Part shown: positions 44,196-53,216 of the stretch, piece after piece
Layout of the letters: each line of letters begins with the position of its first letter
Position numbering within the stretch: position 1 is the first letter of the stretch
Source: an uncultured Massilia sp.
GTDB taxonomy: Bacteria; Pseudomonadota; Gammaproteobacteria; Burkholderiales; Burkholderiaceae_D
Assembly (NCBI RefSeq): GCF_913773735.1
Contig: NZ_CAJYEB010000021.1
Coordinates: 1-64,000 of the forward strand
Direction of reading: 5' to 3'
DNA length: 64,000 nucleotides
Notes under the pieces: generated by a model
Databases searched by the model: none
Told to the model about the DNA's origin: nothing
The model's input: the letters and a program-made list of their open reading frames with translations, nothing else
Program-made: the position numbers and the translations under genes

Positions 44196-44218
44196 TGCTT
44201 GCCTTTCGCTGTCGGCGC

Positions 44219-44755
44219 TCAGTCGAGCGTCTCGATGATGTGCGACATATTCGTATAGATGCACAGTTCGCCGGCGATGGTGAGCGCCTTCTTGACGACG
44301 TCGGCGGGTGCCATGTCCGTGTTTTCCTGCAGCGCCTTGGCGGCCGACTGCGCATAGATGCCGCCCGAGCCGATCGCGCCGATGCCGTCTTCCGGTTCGA
44401 GCACGTCGCCGTTGCCGGTGATGATCAGGGTCTTTTCGCGGTCGGCCACCAGCAGCATGGCTTCCAGGCGGCGCAGCACGCGGTCGGTGCGCCAGTCCTT
44501 GGCCAGTTCGACCGAGGCGCGCAGCAGGTTGCCCTGGTGTTTTTCCAGTTTCGCTTCGAAGCGGTCGAGCAGGGTGAAGGCATCGGCCGTGCCGCCGGCA
44601 AAGCCGCACAGCACCTTGTTCTGGTACAGCTTGCGCACCTTGCGCGCCGAGCCCTTCATGACGACGTTGCCCAGGGTGACTTGTCCGTCGCCACCGAGCG
44701 CGACCTGGTTGCCGCGCCGGACGCTGACGATCGTCGTGCCGTGAAATTGTTCCAT
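44219..44755 (-). CDS. hslV: HslV peptidase subunit of the HslVU protease
   Basis: A 178-residue proteasome-like peptidase. Processing exposes the catalytic Thr in [40 protein letters not shown] and [20 protein letters not shown] are family signatures. The ATG at 44755 has a GAGG site before it and matches the family start; a much longer open frame upstream is only a GC artefact. It forms a double hexamer capped by HslU. Confidence 0.97.
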   Translation of the reverse strand: MEQFHGTTIVSVRRGNQVALGGDGQVTLGNVVMKGSARKVRKLYQNKVLCGFAGGTADAFTLLDRFEAKLEKHQGNLLRASVELAKDWRTDRVLRRLEAMLLVADREKTLIITGNGDVLEPEDGIGAIGSGGIYAQSAAKALQENTDMAPADVVKKALTIAGELCIYTNMSHIIETLD

Positions 44756-44862
44756 ATTTGCCTCGTGGTTGATCTGCCCACCGCAAGTGGGGATGTCGTA
44801 CGAAATTGCAAGACAACACCGTGTCCGCTGGTCAAGTTTGCCCTGCGCTAGGCGGCCGGCAT

Positions 44863-46200
44863 TCAGTAGCGGTGGGCATGCAGGCGCGCATGCTCGCCCG
44901 CGCCCAGCAGGCGCAGCAGCGCGGCCGCCAGGTGGTTCAGGTCGCGCAGTTCGATGCGCCTGGCCGCGCCGTCGTCGCGCTGCGCCAGGTTGCGCAGCCG
45001 CGCGGACAGGGCGGTCGCCGCCATGTAGTCGATGCGCGCCAGCCGCGAGCAGTCGAGCACCAGGGCGGCGTGGCGCCCGGCATGGTCGGCGATGGCGGCC
45101 AGCAGCGGGCCGGGATCGCCCGCGACGACGGCGGGCATCAGGAACCGGTCGCCGTCGACGCCGGGGGCGGCCGGCAGGTTGCGGGCGGCGCGGCGCGGCG
45201 CCTCGAACGACGGCGGCGAGATCTCGAAGGTGAGGCAGTAGTCCATGGCCGTCTCCTCGAAATCCTTTTCGCGGTTGGCCAGCAGCAGCAGTTCGAGCAG
45301 CAGCAGCCAGGGCGCCGCGCTGGACGAGCGGTCGCCGATCTGCAGCATCGGACGCAGCAGCGCGACCAGGTGGTCGGCGCCGGCCAGCACCAGTTCGCGG
45401 TCGTCCTTGCGCAGGTATTGCAGCGCTTGCAGCAGCAGGGCGCAGCCGTCCGGCGCGACCTGGGCGATCGCGTGGAATTCGATCCGCACCACGGGACTCG
45501 GCGACGGCGCCAGCACGCGCGCCAGCGCGGCGCCGGCGCGCGCATCGAGGCGGCCGGACAGCACGGCCGTCGGCGTCGTGCCGGAAAACGCCTTGGCGCC
45601 GGCCGCCGTGCCGGCGGCGCCGGCGGCCGGCGGCTGGTAGGGCGGCGGCGAGGTCTCGAAATGGCTGGCGTAGTCGATCGCGACGCTCTCGAAATCGTGC
45701 TCGCGTTCCAGCGCCTGGTACAGGTCGAACAGCATCCACCAGGGCTGGCGGTCGGTGCGCCCCGTCGCCGCCAGGCTGGCGCGCAGCGCGTGCTCGGCGT
45801 CGGCGAACTGGCCGTTGGCATACAGGATGGCCGCTTCCTCGACCGCCGGCGCGCTGGACGGCGTCGCCAGCGCGTCGGGCACGTCGTCAGGCGCCGGCGC
45901 CCCGCCGGCCGGCGCCGGCTGCGGCGCCGCGCCGCCGCCGGCAGTCGCGGCGGGCGTACGCCGGTGGCCGCCCCAGGCATCGTCGTCGAAGATGTCGGAG
46001 GTCATTTCCAGTTCGATCTCGTCGATCTTGGCGGCGGTGGCGCGCGCGATCTCGCGCTGGCGCTGGCGTTCGGCTTCCGTGTCGAGGCCGGTGCGGGTGG
46101 CGGGACCGGCAAGGACGCTGGCGGGATCGGCAAAGGGGCGTTCTTGCGACCGCGGGGCGGGCGCATCGTTCTGTTTCTTCAGGAAAGAGAAAAGCCCCAC
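44863..46200 (-). CDS. Tandem TPR-like / STAS-like domain protein
   Basis: A 445-residue protein of unknown function, starting at GTG (46200; [14 protein letters not shown]) with GAGG five bases upstream. A low-complexity Ala/Pro/Asp-rich part (about 20-120) is followed by an internally repeated design. Residues 154-191 contain [20 protein letters not shown], and residues 298-335 contain [20 protein letters not shown], each followed by PPxxxxP. After each repeat comes a STAS-like domain (about 205-290, with [18 protein letters not shown]; and 350-440, with [20 protein letters not shown]). STAS folds bind nucleotides or partner proteins in switches. It lies between dksA and hslV. Confidence 0.75.
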   Translation of the reverse strand: MGLFSFLKKQNDAPAPRSQERPFADPASVLAGPATRTGLDTEAERQRQREIARATAAKIDEIELEMTSDIFDDDAWGGHRRTPAATAGGGAAPQPAPAGGAPAPDDVPDALATPSSAPAVEEAAILYANGQFADAEHALRASLAATGRTDRQPWWMLFDLYQALEREHDFESVAIDYASHFETSPPPYQPPAAGAAGTAAGAKAFSGTTPTAVLSGRLDARAGAALARVLAPSPSPVVRIEFHAIAQVAPDGCALLLQALQYLRKDDRELVLAGADHLVALLRPMLQIGDRSSSAAPWLLLLELLLLANREKDFEETAMDYCLTFEISPPSFEAPRRAARNLPAAPGVDGDRFLMPAVVAGDPGPLLAAIADHAGRHAALVLDCSRLARIDYMAATALSARLRNLAQRDDGAARRIELRDLNHLAAALLRLLGAGEHARLHAHRY

Positions 46201-46410
46201 GTCATCCTCGTCCAGCAAGTCTCCGGAAACTACCTGTTGCGCGTGCAGCGACCCGCAGCGCCGGTCGAGACAGTAGCATGACGGCGCCAGCGGGGCATGG
46301 CGCACTCCTGCTCTGCGTCAAGCAATGCCGGGCCAGTGTTAGTTTAGCCCATAGGAAATTACTGGGGCGTACAAAACCCGGGGAGGGCGCGTTCCGTTTT
46401 CCGGCGTCCG

Positions 46411-46446
46411 AAAAACAAAAAGCATGCGGCGGGTGCCGCATGCTTT
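46411..46446 (-). terminator. Rho-independent terminator of dksA
   Basis: AAAGCATGCGGC (46419-46430) and GCCGCATGCTTT (46435-46446) form a perfect 12-base stem with a four-base loop; on the minus strand it is followed by TTTTTGTTTTT. It lies about 55 bases beyond the dksA stop. Confidence 0.92.
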
Positions 46447-46501
46447 CGTGTTGCCGGCGCGTTGCCGGTCAACGTGTGTGGAGTGGGGGGAAACCCGGCG
46501 G

Positions 46502-46954
46502 TCAGTCACCGTAGAGTTTCTGCTTCAGTTCGCGGCGCTGCTGGGCTTCCAGCGACAGCGTCGCGGTGGGGCGGGCGATCAGGCGCGGAATGCCGATCGG
46601 CTCGCCGGTTTCCTCGCACCAGCCATACTCGCCGGATTCGATCGACGCCAGCGATTGCTGCACCTTCTTGAGCAGCTTGCGCTCGCGGTCGCGGGTACGC
46701 AGTTCGAGTGCGTGCTCTTCCTCGATGGTGGCGCGGTCGGCCGGATCGGGAACGAGTACCGTTTCGCGCAGGTGCTCGGTGGTCTCGCCGGCGTTCTTCA
46801 GCAATTCCTTCTCGAGTTCCTGCAGGCGGTTCTTGAAGAACGCCAGTTGCGCCGGGTTCATGTAGTCGTCGTCGCTCATGGCCCGAATTTCTTCTTCCGT
46901 CAGAAGGCGTTCTTCGGGCTGTGCCACGGTATTCGGTTTCGTTGTTTTCGTCAT
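46502..46954 (-). CDS. dksA: RNA polymerase-binding factor DksA (Cys-poor type)
   Basis: A 150-residue protein that acts with ppGpp in the secondary channel of RNA polymerase. The start at 46954 (MTKTTKPNTVAQPEERLLTE) fits the family; the frame is open 18 codons further. The coiled-coil tip has the Asp pair in VPDPADRATIEEEHALELRT. The zinc-finger region reads GWCEETGEPIGIPRLIARPT and then TLSLEAQQRREL, so only one of four zinc Cys is left. This form is usual in Burkholderiales and should work without zinc. It lies downstream of a CobW-type GTPase. Confidence 0.94.
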   Translation of the reverse strand: MTKTTKPNTVAQPEERLLTEEEIRAMSDDDYMNPAQLAFFKNRLQELEKELLKNAGETTEHLRETVLVPDPADRATIEEEHALELRTRDRERKLLKKVQQSLASIESGEYGWCEETGEPIGIPRLIARPTATLSLEAQQRRELKQKLYGD

Positions 46955-47224
46955 GACTTCACTTGCCTTCGATACGACAGAGTTTCCATTTATCAGCTGA
47001 TCCAGCACCCGCCCGTTCTGGCGGCGCCGGCCGGCTGCCGTAACGGTATGGATTCTTCCATACCTGCCCCGCGTCTTCTGTGCGGACGGGGCGGTTCAGG
47101 GCGATTCGAACGGCCGGCGCGGCGGCTAACGCGGCGGTCGTCGAGGCCCTTGCCCGGTGCGCGGCGCGCAACCCTGCGGCACAGGCAGGATTGTCATTGA
47201 AGCACACCACAGAACCGGACTAGT

Positions 47225-48304
47225 TTATACCAAACATTGTTCCAATCCGCGAATAAACACGTCTTTTGGTAAATTTTTACCAATAAACACCATCTTGCTG
47301 CCCCGGACCTCGTTTTCCGCCCACTTTGCACCCAGGTCGCTGCCCATGATTTGATGCACGCCTTGGAAGACGACCTTGCGATCCGCGCCCTGCATCAGCA
47401 GCACGCCCTTGTAGCGCAACATGTTCGGACCGAAGACTTGCACCATGCTTCCCAGGAATTGGTCCAGGCGCTCGGGGTCGAACGGACGCTCGCTCTTGAA
47501 CACGAAGGCGGCGATGTCGTCGGTATGGTGGGCGTGGTGGTGGTCATGGCCGTGGCCGCAGGCCGCCGTGTGCTCGTGGTCGTGTTCGCAGGCATGGCCA
47601 TGCTCGTGGTCATGGTCGTGCCCGTGTTCGTGATCGTGCGCCTCGCCCGTGGACAGGAAGTCCGGATCCAGTTCCAGCTTGTCGTTCAGGTTGAAGCCGC
47701 GCAGGTCGAGCACGTCGGCGATGGGCGCGCAGCCGAAGTCCGAGGCGCCGATCGGCGCGCGCGGGTTGATGCGGCGGAGGCGGGCCTTCAGGGCCTCGAC
47801 GGCGGCGGCGTCCACCAGGTCGGTCTTGGACAGCAGGATCTTGTCGGCGAAGCCGACCTGGCGCTGCGCTTCCTCGTGGCGGTCCAGCTGGTCCATCGCG
47901 TGGCGCGCGTCGACGACCGTCACCACCGCGTCGAGCAGGTAGTGGGCGCCGACTTCCTCGTCGACGAAGAAGGTCTGCGCCACCGGACCCGGGTTGGCCA
48001 GGCCGGTGGTCTCGATGACCACGCGGTCGAACTGCAGCTCGCCCGCGTCGCGCTTGCGCGCCAGGTTCGTCAGGGCCACGATCAGGTCGCCGCGCACGGT
48101 GCAGCAGATGCAGCCGTTGTTCATCTCGACGATCTGCTCGCCGGCGTCCCGCACGAGGATCTCGTTGTCGATGTTTTCCTGGCCGAACTCGTTCTCGATG
48201 ACGGCGATGCGCAGGCCGTGCTCTTCCTGCAGGATACGGTTGAGCAGCGTGGTTTTGCCGGCGCCGAGGAAGCCGGTCAGGATGGTGCTGGGAATCAATT
48301 CCAT
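47225..48304 (-). CDS. CobW/COG0523-family metal-chaperone GTPase
   Basis: A 359-residue P-loop GTPase. The P-loop is GFLGAGKTTLL at residues 11-21, and the metal-binding CICC is at 65-68 in EMNNGCICCTVRGDLI. NKxD-type specificity appears as LLSKTDLVD. A His/Asp/Glu-rich loop (about residues 219-257, with HDHEHGHDHDHEHGH) should bind zinc or similar metals. The CobW C-terminal domain follows (FDPERLDQFLGSMVQVFGPN). It may hand metal to client proteins when zinc is scarce. It precedes dksA by 270 bases, which show no further gene. Confidence 0.92.
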   Translation of the reverse strand: MELIPSTILTGFLGAGKTTLLNRILQEEHGLRIAVIENEFGQENIDNEILVRDAGEQIVEMNNGCICCTVRGDLIVALTNLARKRDAGELQFDRVVIETTGLANPGPVAQTFFVDEEVGAHYLLDAVVTVVDARHAMDQLDRHEEAQRQVGFADKILLSKTDLVDAAAVEALKARLRRINPRAPIGASDFGCAPIADVLDLRGFNLNDKLELDPDFLSTGEAHDHEHGHDHDHEHGHACEHDHEHTAACGHGHDHHHAHHTDDIAAFVFKSERPFDPERLDQFLGSMVQVFGPNMLRYKGVLLMQGADRKVVFQGVHQIMGSDLGAKWAENEVRGSKMVFIGKNLPKDVFIRGLEQCLV

Positions 48305-48409
48305 ATGTCGCGATCCAATCAGAATGGGCCCGCTGGGCGCCGGGAAATCGATGGATTATGCCGGAATTTACGAAATGTCACCACCGGACGCGCCGCAATG
48401 TGACAAGGC

Positions 48410-49366
48410 TCAATCCTTGCGTTTCGCGCGGGGATGGGCCTTGTCGTAGACGGCGGCCAGGTGCTGGAAATCCAATGCGGTATAGATCTGGGTGGAGGTG
48501 ATGCTGGCGTGGCCCAGCAATTCCTGCACGGCGCGCAGGTCGCCCGAGGATTGCAGCAGGTGCGAGGCGAAGGAGTGGCGCAGCACGTGCGGATGCACGT
48601 GCACGGGCGCGCCCGCCTTCTGCGCATGCAGTTTCAGGCGCTGCTGCACGACGCGCGGGCTGATGCGGGTGCCGCGCGTGCTCAGGAACAGCGCCTGGCT
48701 GCCGTCGCCGGCCGGCGGCCGCACGGCCAGCCAGGCCTCCAGCGCCGCGCATGCCGCACCGCCCACCGGAACGCGGCGCATCTTGTTGCCCTTGCCGGTG
48801 ACCACGACTTCGCGGGACGGCAGGTCCAGCCAGCCGAGCGAGGCCGCCGCGCCGTCGGCGGCCGCCACGTGGCGCAGGTCCAGGCCGGCCAGTTCGGACA
48901 CCCGTAGGCCGCTCGAATACAGCAGTTCGAACATGGCGCGGTTGCACAGTTCGGCCGGTTCGAGGTGGGCGCGGGGGCCGCTTTCCATCAGTTGCACGGC
49001 ATCGTCGACGGCCAGCGCCTTCGGCAGGCGCTTGGCGCGGCGCGGCGCGCGCACGCCGTCGGCGGGATTGGCGGCCAGCGCCACGTGGCGCGCCAGCCAG
49101 CCGTAGAAACCGCGCCAGCCGGACAGCTTGCGCGCGATCGACGTGGCCGTCTGGCCTTCGGCATGCAGGCGGGCGGCGAAGCGGCGGATGTCCGCGTGGA
49201 CCAGGCGCGGCCAGTCGGTGTGGCCGGCCAGGCGGGCCAGTTCGGCCAGGTCGCGACCGTAGGCGGCGACCGTGTGGCGCGACAGCTTGCGCTGGGTGGC
49301 CAGTTCGGCGAGGTAGCGGCCGGTCCAGTCGTCGGCCGGCGCGTCCATGGCGGCGGGGGCATCCAT
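48410..49366 (-). CDS. xerC: Tyrosine recombinase XerC
   Basis: A 318-residue chromosome-dimer resolvase; an ATG at 49348 is an equally possible start. The N-terminal core-binding domain has YLAELATQRKLSRHTVAAYG. Catalytic residues are visible: Arg in YSSGLRVSELAGLD, the Lys region KGNKMRRVPVG, HxLRH in HPHVLRHSFASHLLQ, GH in LGHASITSTQIYTAL, with the nucleophilic Tyr in QIYTALD. With XerD it acts at dif. It starts 17 bases into the end of the DUF484 gene, the usual xerC partner. Confidence 0.92.
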   Translation of the reverse strand: MDAPAAMDAPADDWTGRYLAELATQRKLSRHTVAAYGRDLAELARLAGHTDWPRLVHADIRRFAARLHAEGQTATSIARKLSGWRGFYGWLARHVALAANPADGVRAPRRAKRLPKALAVDDAVQLMESGPRAHLEPAELCNRAMFELLYSSGLRVSELAGLDLRHVAAADGAAASLGWLDLPSREVVVTGKGNKMRRVPVGGAACAALEAWLAVRPPAGDGSQALFLSTRGTRISPRVVQQRLKLHAQKAGAPVHVHPHVLRHSFASHLLQSSGDLRAVQELLGHASITSTQIYTALDFQHLAAVYDKAHPRAKRKD

Positions 49367-49382
49367 GGCCGGGGCGTCCCTG

Positions 49383-50045
49383 TCAGGCGCGCAGCGGCGC
49401 CAGCGCGGTGCTGGCGGTCTCGGCGATGTGGACCAGGAAATCGGTCGCCATCGTCGCGCCGAAGCGCTCCGGGTCGTTCGAGCCCAGCACCAGCAGGCCG
49501 AAGGCGCTGCCGCTGGCGCGCAGCGGCAGCAGGGCGGTCGAGCGCACGTCCGCCGCGGCATCGAGCCAGCGCACCGACTCGAAATCGCGGTTGGGACCGC
49601 AGTAGGGCGCGCGCAGGCCGCTGGCGAACAGGCGCGCATCGTCGCTGACGCCGCTGGCGAACCAGGCGCCGGCATGTTCCGGGGCCACGTTCCACAGGCG
49701 CAGCGTGGCCTGCGGCACGATGAAATGCTTGACCAGGCCGTCGGCCACGGCGGACGGCATCGCGGTCGCATCGTGCGTGCGCAGCAATTGCTGGGTCCAG
49801 CCGTGGAAGCGGTTGGCGATCGCCGCGTTTTCCTCGGCATGGCGCACCAGTCCCGTCATGCGCAGTTCCAGCGCATGGTACTTGGCGCGCATGACTTCCA
49901 TCTGGCGCTCCTGCAGCGAGACGGCGCGTCCGGTAAGCGGACTCGACAGCTTTACTTCCCCCAGCAGGGTGGCATGTTCTTCGAAAAACTGCGGATGGTC
50001 GGCCAGGTATTGGGCGACGGCGGCGGAATCCAGTGGAGCGGTCAT
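49383..50045 (-). CDS. DUF484 family protein
   Basis: A 220-residue protein starting MTAPLDSAAVAQYLADHPQF. The N-terminal helix region (HPQFFEEHATLLGEVKLSSP) and coiled segment (SLQERQMEVMRAKYHALELR) lead into a GAF-like domain (VPQATLRLWNVAPEHAGAWF; LLPLRASGSAFGLLVLGSND). DUF484 genes almost always precede xerC, and no function is established. In many relatives dapF comes directly before; here dapF is 4.9 kb away, with porins and a Sel1 gene between. Confidence 0.9.
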   Translation of the reverse strand: MTAPLDSAAVAQYLADHPQFFEEHATLLGEVKLSSPLTGRAVSLQERQMEVMRAKYHALELRMTGLVRHAEENAAIANRFHGWTQQLLRTHDATAMPSAVADGLVKHFIVPQATLRLWNVAPEHAGAWFASGVSDDARLFASGLRAPYCGPNRDFESVRWLDAAADVRSTALLPLRASGSAFGLLVLGSNDPERFGATMATDFLVHIAETASTALAPLRA

Positions 50046-50128
50046 TGCTGTATTGCGAACACGGCGTCGGGAAAAGAGGGTTCCCCATTTTACCCGAAGC
50101 ACTGGCTGCCAGCGAAAAACCTGGCCGT

Positions 50129-51397
50129 TCAGAAACGGTGCCGCACGCCCAGCTGGAAGGCGCGCCCGTCCTCGCCCGGCGCGCGCGTGAAGCCGCCGGG
50201 CGCGCCCGCCGTCGCCGGACTGTATTGCGCCTCGTTGTCGTTCCTGATGAAGGAGGCCACCGCATAGAGGCCGGTACGCCTGGACAAGTCGTGGTAGTAG
50301 CCGAGCGCGAACAGGGTGGCGTCGCTGTCCGATGCCGTATGGTCGTCCTGGTGCGCGAGCGAGGCCACGATGCGTCCGGCGCCGCGCCGGTACTGCAGGC
50401 CGGCCTGCACGCTGGTGGCGTCCTGCTGGCTGTTGATGGCGATGTTGTCGACGAAGACGCCGCGCAGGAAGGCGGCGGTGGCCGCGCCCAGCGGCGCCAC
50501 GCGCGGCGCGATCAGGCTGTCCCAGCCGGCGACATAGGACGGCAGCAGCGCCGAGTGGCGGTTGCGCTGGCCGTGCCAGCCGGCGAAGACTTTCCATGCC
50601 CCCAGGACGTAGGAGCCGCCGACGGTCGTCGTGCGCAGGCTGGGCCTGCCGTCCGGGTCGTAGGCGTGGTTGTGGCCGATGCCGACGTCCCAGCCGGCCG
50701 TCTTGTAGGTGAGCGCGGCGCTCCAGAACTTGTCGTACAGGCCCAGGTAGCCGGAGCCCTTGCCGGCGATCATCAGCGCCCCGCCCAGGCCGGATGGCAG
50801 CGCGACGCGGTACTGCAGGGCGCGCTGGGAGCGGATGTCGGCCCCCAGTGCCGTGAAGCCGGCCGTGCCGCCGGTGATGCTGCCCCAGGTGCCGCCGGTG
50901 CCGACCTCGAAGGCGTCGGCGGCGGCGAACACTTCGTAGCCGGGCGTGTACATCCTTCCCAGCAGGACGGCGCCGAGCGGCGTCACCAGCCCGACCATGG
51001 CGGTGCGGTCGAACAGCGCCCGCTCGGGATTCACGGCGGGACCGCCGGGCGGCTGCAGCGCCGCGCGCACGGCGGCCAGGATCGGGGCGGGCAGCGCATC
51101 CATGCCGCGCGTGAGGTAGGCGCCCTGGTTCTCGTTGACGAGCGTGGGCACCTGCAGGCCGGTATCGAGCTCGACGCGCGCTTCGAGGTTGAAGATCGCC
51201 TTCATGCCGCGGCCCAGTTCCTCGCTGCCCTTGATGCCCAGGCGCGAACCCTCGGCGCCGCCGCTGATGACCTTGGGCGGGGAGCCGCGCTGCCACATGA
51301 GGCCGGCGTCGGCGATGCCGTACAGCTGGACGCTGGTCTGGGCCGGCGCGGCGGCGGGAAGCAGGCAGGCGCAGGCGGCAAGCAGGATCTTGTTCAT
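50129..51397 (-). CDS. Gram-negative general porin
   Basis: A 422-residue outer-membrane porin with a signal peptide (MNKILLAACACLLPAAAPAQ). The mature chain starts TSVQLYGIADAGLMWQRG and has the SRLGIKGSEELGRGMKAIFN and RTAMVGLVTPLGAVLLGRMY blocks of the trimeric 16-strand porins of Burkholderiales. It ends with the C-terminal Phe (QLGVRHRF) recognised by BAM. A GGAG site precedes the ATG. It differs clearly in sequence from the porin gene 297 bases upstream, so it is not a recent duplicate. Confidence 0.92.
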   Translation of the reverse strand: MNKILLAACACLLPAAAPAQTSVQLYGIADAGLMWQRGSPPKVISGGAEGSRLGIKGSEELGRGMKAIFNLEARVELDTGLQVPTLVNENQGAYLTRGMDALPAPILAAVRAALQPPGGPAVNPERALFDRTAMVGLVTPLGAVLLGRMYTPGYEVFAAADAFEVGTGGTWGSITGGTAGFTALGADIRSQRALQYRVALPSGLGGALMIAGKGSGYLGLYDKFWSAALTYKTAGWDVGIGHNHAYDPDGRPSLRTTTVGGSYVLGAWKVFAGWHGQRNRHSALLPSYVAGWDSLIAPRVAPLGAATAAFLRGVFVDNIAINSQQDATSVQAGLQYRRGAGRIVASLAHQDDHTASDSDATLFALGYYHDLSRRTGLYAVASFIRNDNEAQYSPATAGAPGGFTRAPGEDGRAFQLGVRHRF

Positions 51398-51614
51398 CGG
51401 GACTCCGGCGGATGGATGGCGGGATCCGGACGCCGCGCCTGGGCGGGCCGTCCGGGGTATCTACCCGTCCAGCATGGCCGCGCACGGCGGCACGCCGCTT
51501 ACGCTTTCCCAACGCTGGTGCATCCACGGCCGGTTTCGCGGCGCGGCGCCGGCGCTGCCGCCGGCGCCGTTGCGCGGATCGCACGTGCCGGCCAGGCACG
51601 GAAGAACCCACCGG

Positions 51615-51654
51615 AAAACGACAAGGGCGGACCCGGTTGCCCGGGTCCGCCCTT
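51615..51654 (-). terminator. Strong terminator downstream of the 359-residue porin gene
   Basis: AAGGGCGGACCCGG (51623-51636) and CCGGGTCCGCCCTT (51641-51654) form a perfect 14-base stem with a four-base loop; on the minus strand it is followed by GTCGTTTTCC. It isolates the highly expressed porin from the next porin gene, which must have its own promoter. Confidence 0.85.
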
Positions 51655-51694
51655 GCGGATCGCTGGAGCGGGGCCAGGCCCCGCGCCGCAACGA

Positions 51695-52774
51695 TTAGAA
51701 CGAGTGGTTGATGCCGACGTCGTAGTAGTTGACGGTCGGGGTCGCCGACACGGCGCCGGTACGGACGTTCACGATGTCCTTCTTGCGCGATGCGTCGATG
51801 TACAGGTAGGTACGCTTCGACAGGCTGTATTCGTAGCCCAGCGACATCTGCTTGGTCTTGGCCGAGACGTTGTCGGTCTCGCGCTGGCCGTAACCGGCCA
51901 GGATCTTGCCCGGACCGACGGCGTAGGTCGCGCCCAGCACCAGGCCCTTGGTTTCCGGACGCAGCGTGTTGGTGTGGCCCTGGTCCTGCTTCGAGTAGGT
52001 GGCCATCAGCTTCAGTTCCGGGGTGGCGGCGATCGAGCCGGCAACCGACCAGATCTTGGTTTCGATGCCGTTGCGCTCGTAGGCGATCATCGCGGCGGCC
52101 GGACCGTTGTTGTAGGTACCAGCGACCGAGAACGGGTTGGTCGACGCTTGCGAGTTGGCTGCGTACGAGGTCGCACCAGCGCCCAGGCCGGCGATGGCCG
52201 GGCCGCCGTTGGCTTCTTTCGATGCCCACGATGCGTTGACCTGGAAGCCGTTCGAGACCGGCGAGTTGTAGAAGATCGCGTTCGAGACACGGTTCGAGTT
52301 GGCCGAGCCGGTGCCGTTGCCGTACACGCCATCCAGCGGCGCCGAGGTGAAGCCGGCGACCGAGATGTCGGTATAGAAGCCAGCCTGGTTCGGCAGGCCG
52401 TGCCACGGTTCGAACGAACCGACGATTTCCTGGAACGGGGTCAGGCCACGGCCCAGGCGGACCATACCGAAGTCACCCTGCAGGCCGACGCGGCTCTGGC
52501 CCTGGAACAGCGGACGGTTGCCGTTGTTCTCGGTGGTGCCGGTGTCCGGGTCGTAGCGCATTTCGATCTGGAACAGTGCTTTCAGGCCATTGCCCAGGTC
52601 TTCGGTGCCCTTGAAGCCCAGGGTGTTGGCAGCGCGCTTGCCGATGTTCAGGGTCTGGCCGGTGGCCTTGCTGACGCCAACGTCGATGTTGCCGTAGATC
52701 TGAACAGCGGTTTGTGCTTGGGCTACGCCGGCGAATGCGCCGAGCAGAGCGACTGCCAGGAGTGATTTTTTCAT
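51695..52774 (-). CDS. Gram-negative general porin
   Basis: A 359-residue porin with a signal peptide (MKKSLLAVALLGAFAGVAQA) and mature start QTAVQIYGNIDVGVSKATGQ. The blocks NTLGFKGTEDLGNGLKALFQ and SRVGLQGDFGMVRLGRGLTP are typical of the family, and it ends VGINHSF with the BAM Phe signal. Codon use (few rare codons) and the strong terminator suggest high expression. The ribosome site is AAGGATAC. Confidence 0.95.
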   Translation of the reverse strand: MKKSLLAVALLGAFAGVAQAQTAVQIYGNIDVGVSKATGQTLNIGKRAANTLGFKGTEDLGNGLKALFQIEMRYDPDTGTTENNGNRPLFQGQSRVGLQGDFGMVRLGRGLTPFQEIVGSFEPWHGLPNQAGFYTDISVAGFTSAPLDGVYGNGTGSANSNRVSNAIFYNSPVSNGFQVNASWASKEANGGPAIAGLGAGATSYAANSQASTNPFSVAGTYNNGPAAAMIAYERNGIETKIWSVAGSIAATPELKLMATYSKQDQGHTNTLRPETKGLVLGATYAVGPGKILAGYGQRETDNVSAKTKQMSLGYEYSLSKRTYLYIDASRKKDIVNVRTGAVSATPTVNYYDVGINHSF

Positions 52775-53216
52775 CTAGTTGTATCCTTATAAAATGAATC
52801 GCAGGAATCCACAGAGCATTGAGATTTTTTTTGGTTTCTGAATGCTCGGATGTGTGAACCTTAAATGCTTAACGCGTCAATCTTGTTCGATTGGTCAATT
52901 ATGACTGTTTCACTTGGTGGAAAGCCAATAAATCCAATCGTGCTGTTGTTTTTTCGAAACGCGGGCGCGTGTGCACGGTCACAATCTTAAGTTTTGTTTA
53001 AGTTGCTGTCATGCATTATTTCACCGCGATGACATCCTGCCGTTTGTGCGAGCGCAAACGCTCCCCGAATCGCAACCGTGCCGCGCCAGCGCGGCCTTAG
53101 ACTCTGCCCAGCGGTGCGCATGAGCGCCGGAATGGGCGTCAGATGAGCTCATCAGCAGATTTCTGTCCGCTTCTGCGCGCATTTTCTCGATGTCTCTTGT
53201 ATCCAGATAAAGAACG
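52775..53216 (-). promoter_or_regulatory. AT-rich divergent regulatory region upstream of the 359-residue porin gene
   Basis: A 442-base gap with no gene, much richer in A and T than its surroundings in its first ~240 bases. On the minus strand a TTGACC (near 52900) is followed after 17 bases by GCGTTA, a possible but poor promoter. T-runs and repeated short A/T tracts could bind OmpR-like or nucoid proteins. The exact promoter cannot be fixed by eye. The right half (53030-53216) is ordinary GC-rich leader for the Sel1 gene. Confidence 0.4.

Noticed and set aside
44756..45739. Upstream extension of hslV in the same frame
   Set aside because: HslV needs its Thr close to the start; the extension overlaps the STAS-like gene in another frame and has no HslV homology.
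47521..47640. Possible tandem DNA repeat in the CobW gene
   Set aside because: The repetition comes from His-Asp-Glu codons of the metal-binding loop, not from a non-coding repeat.
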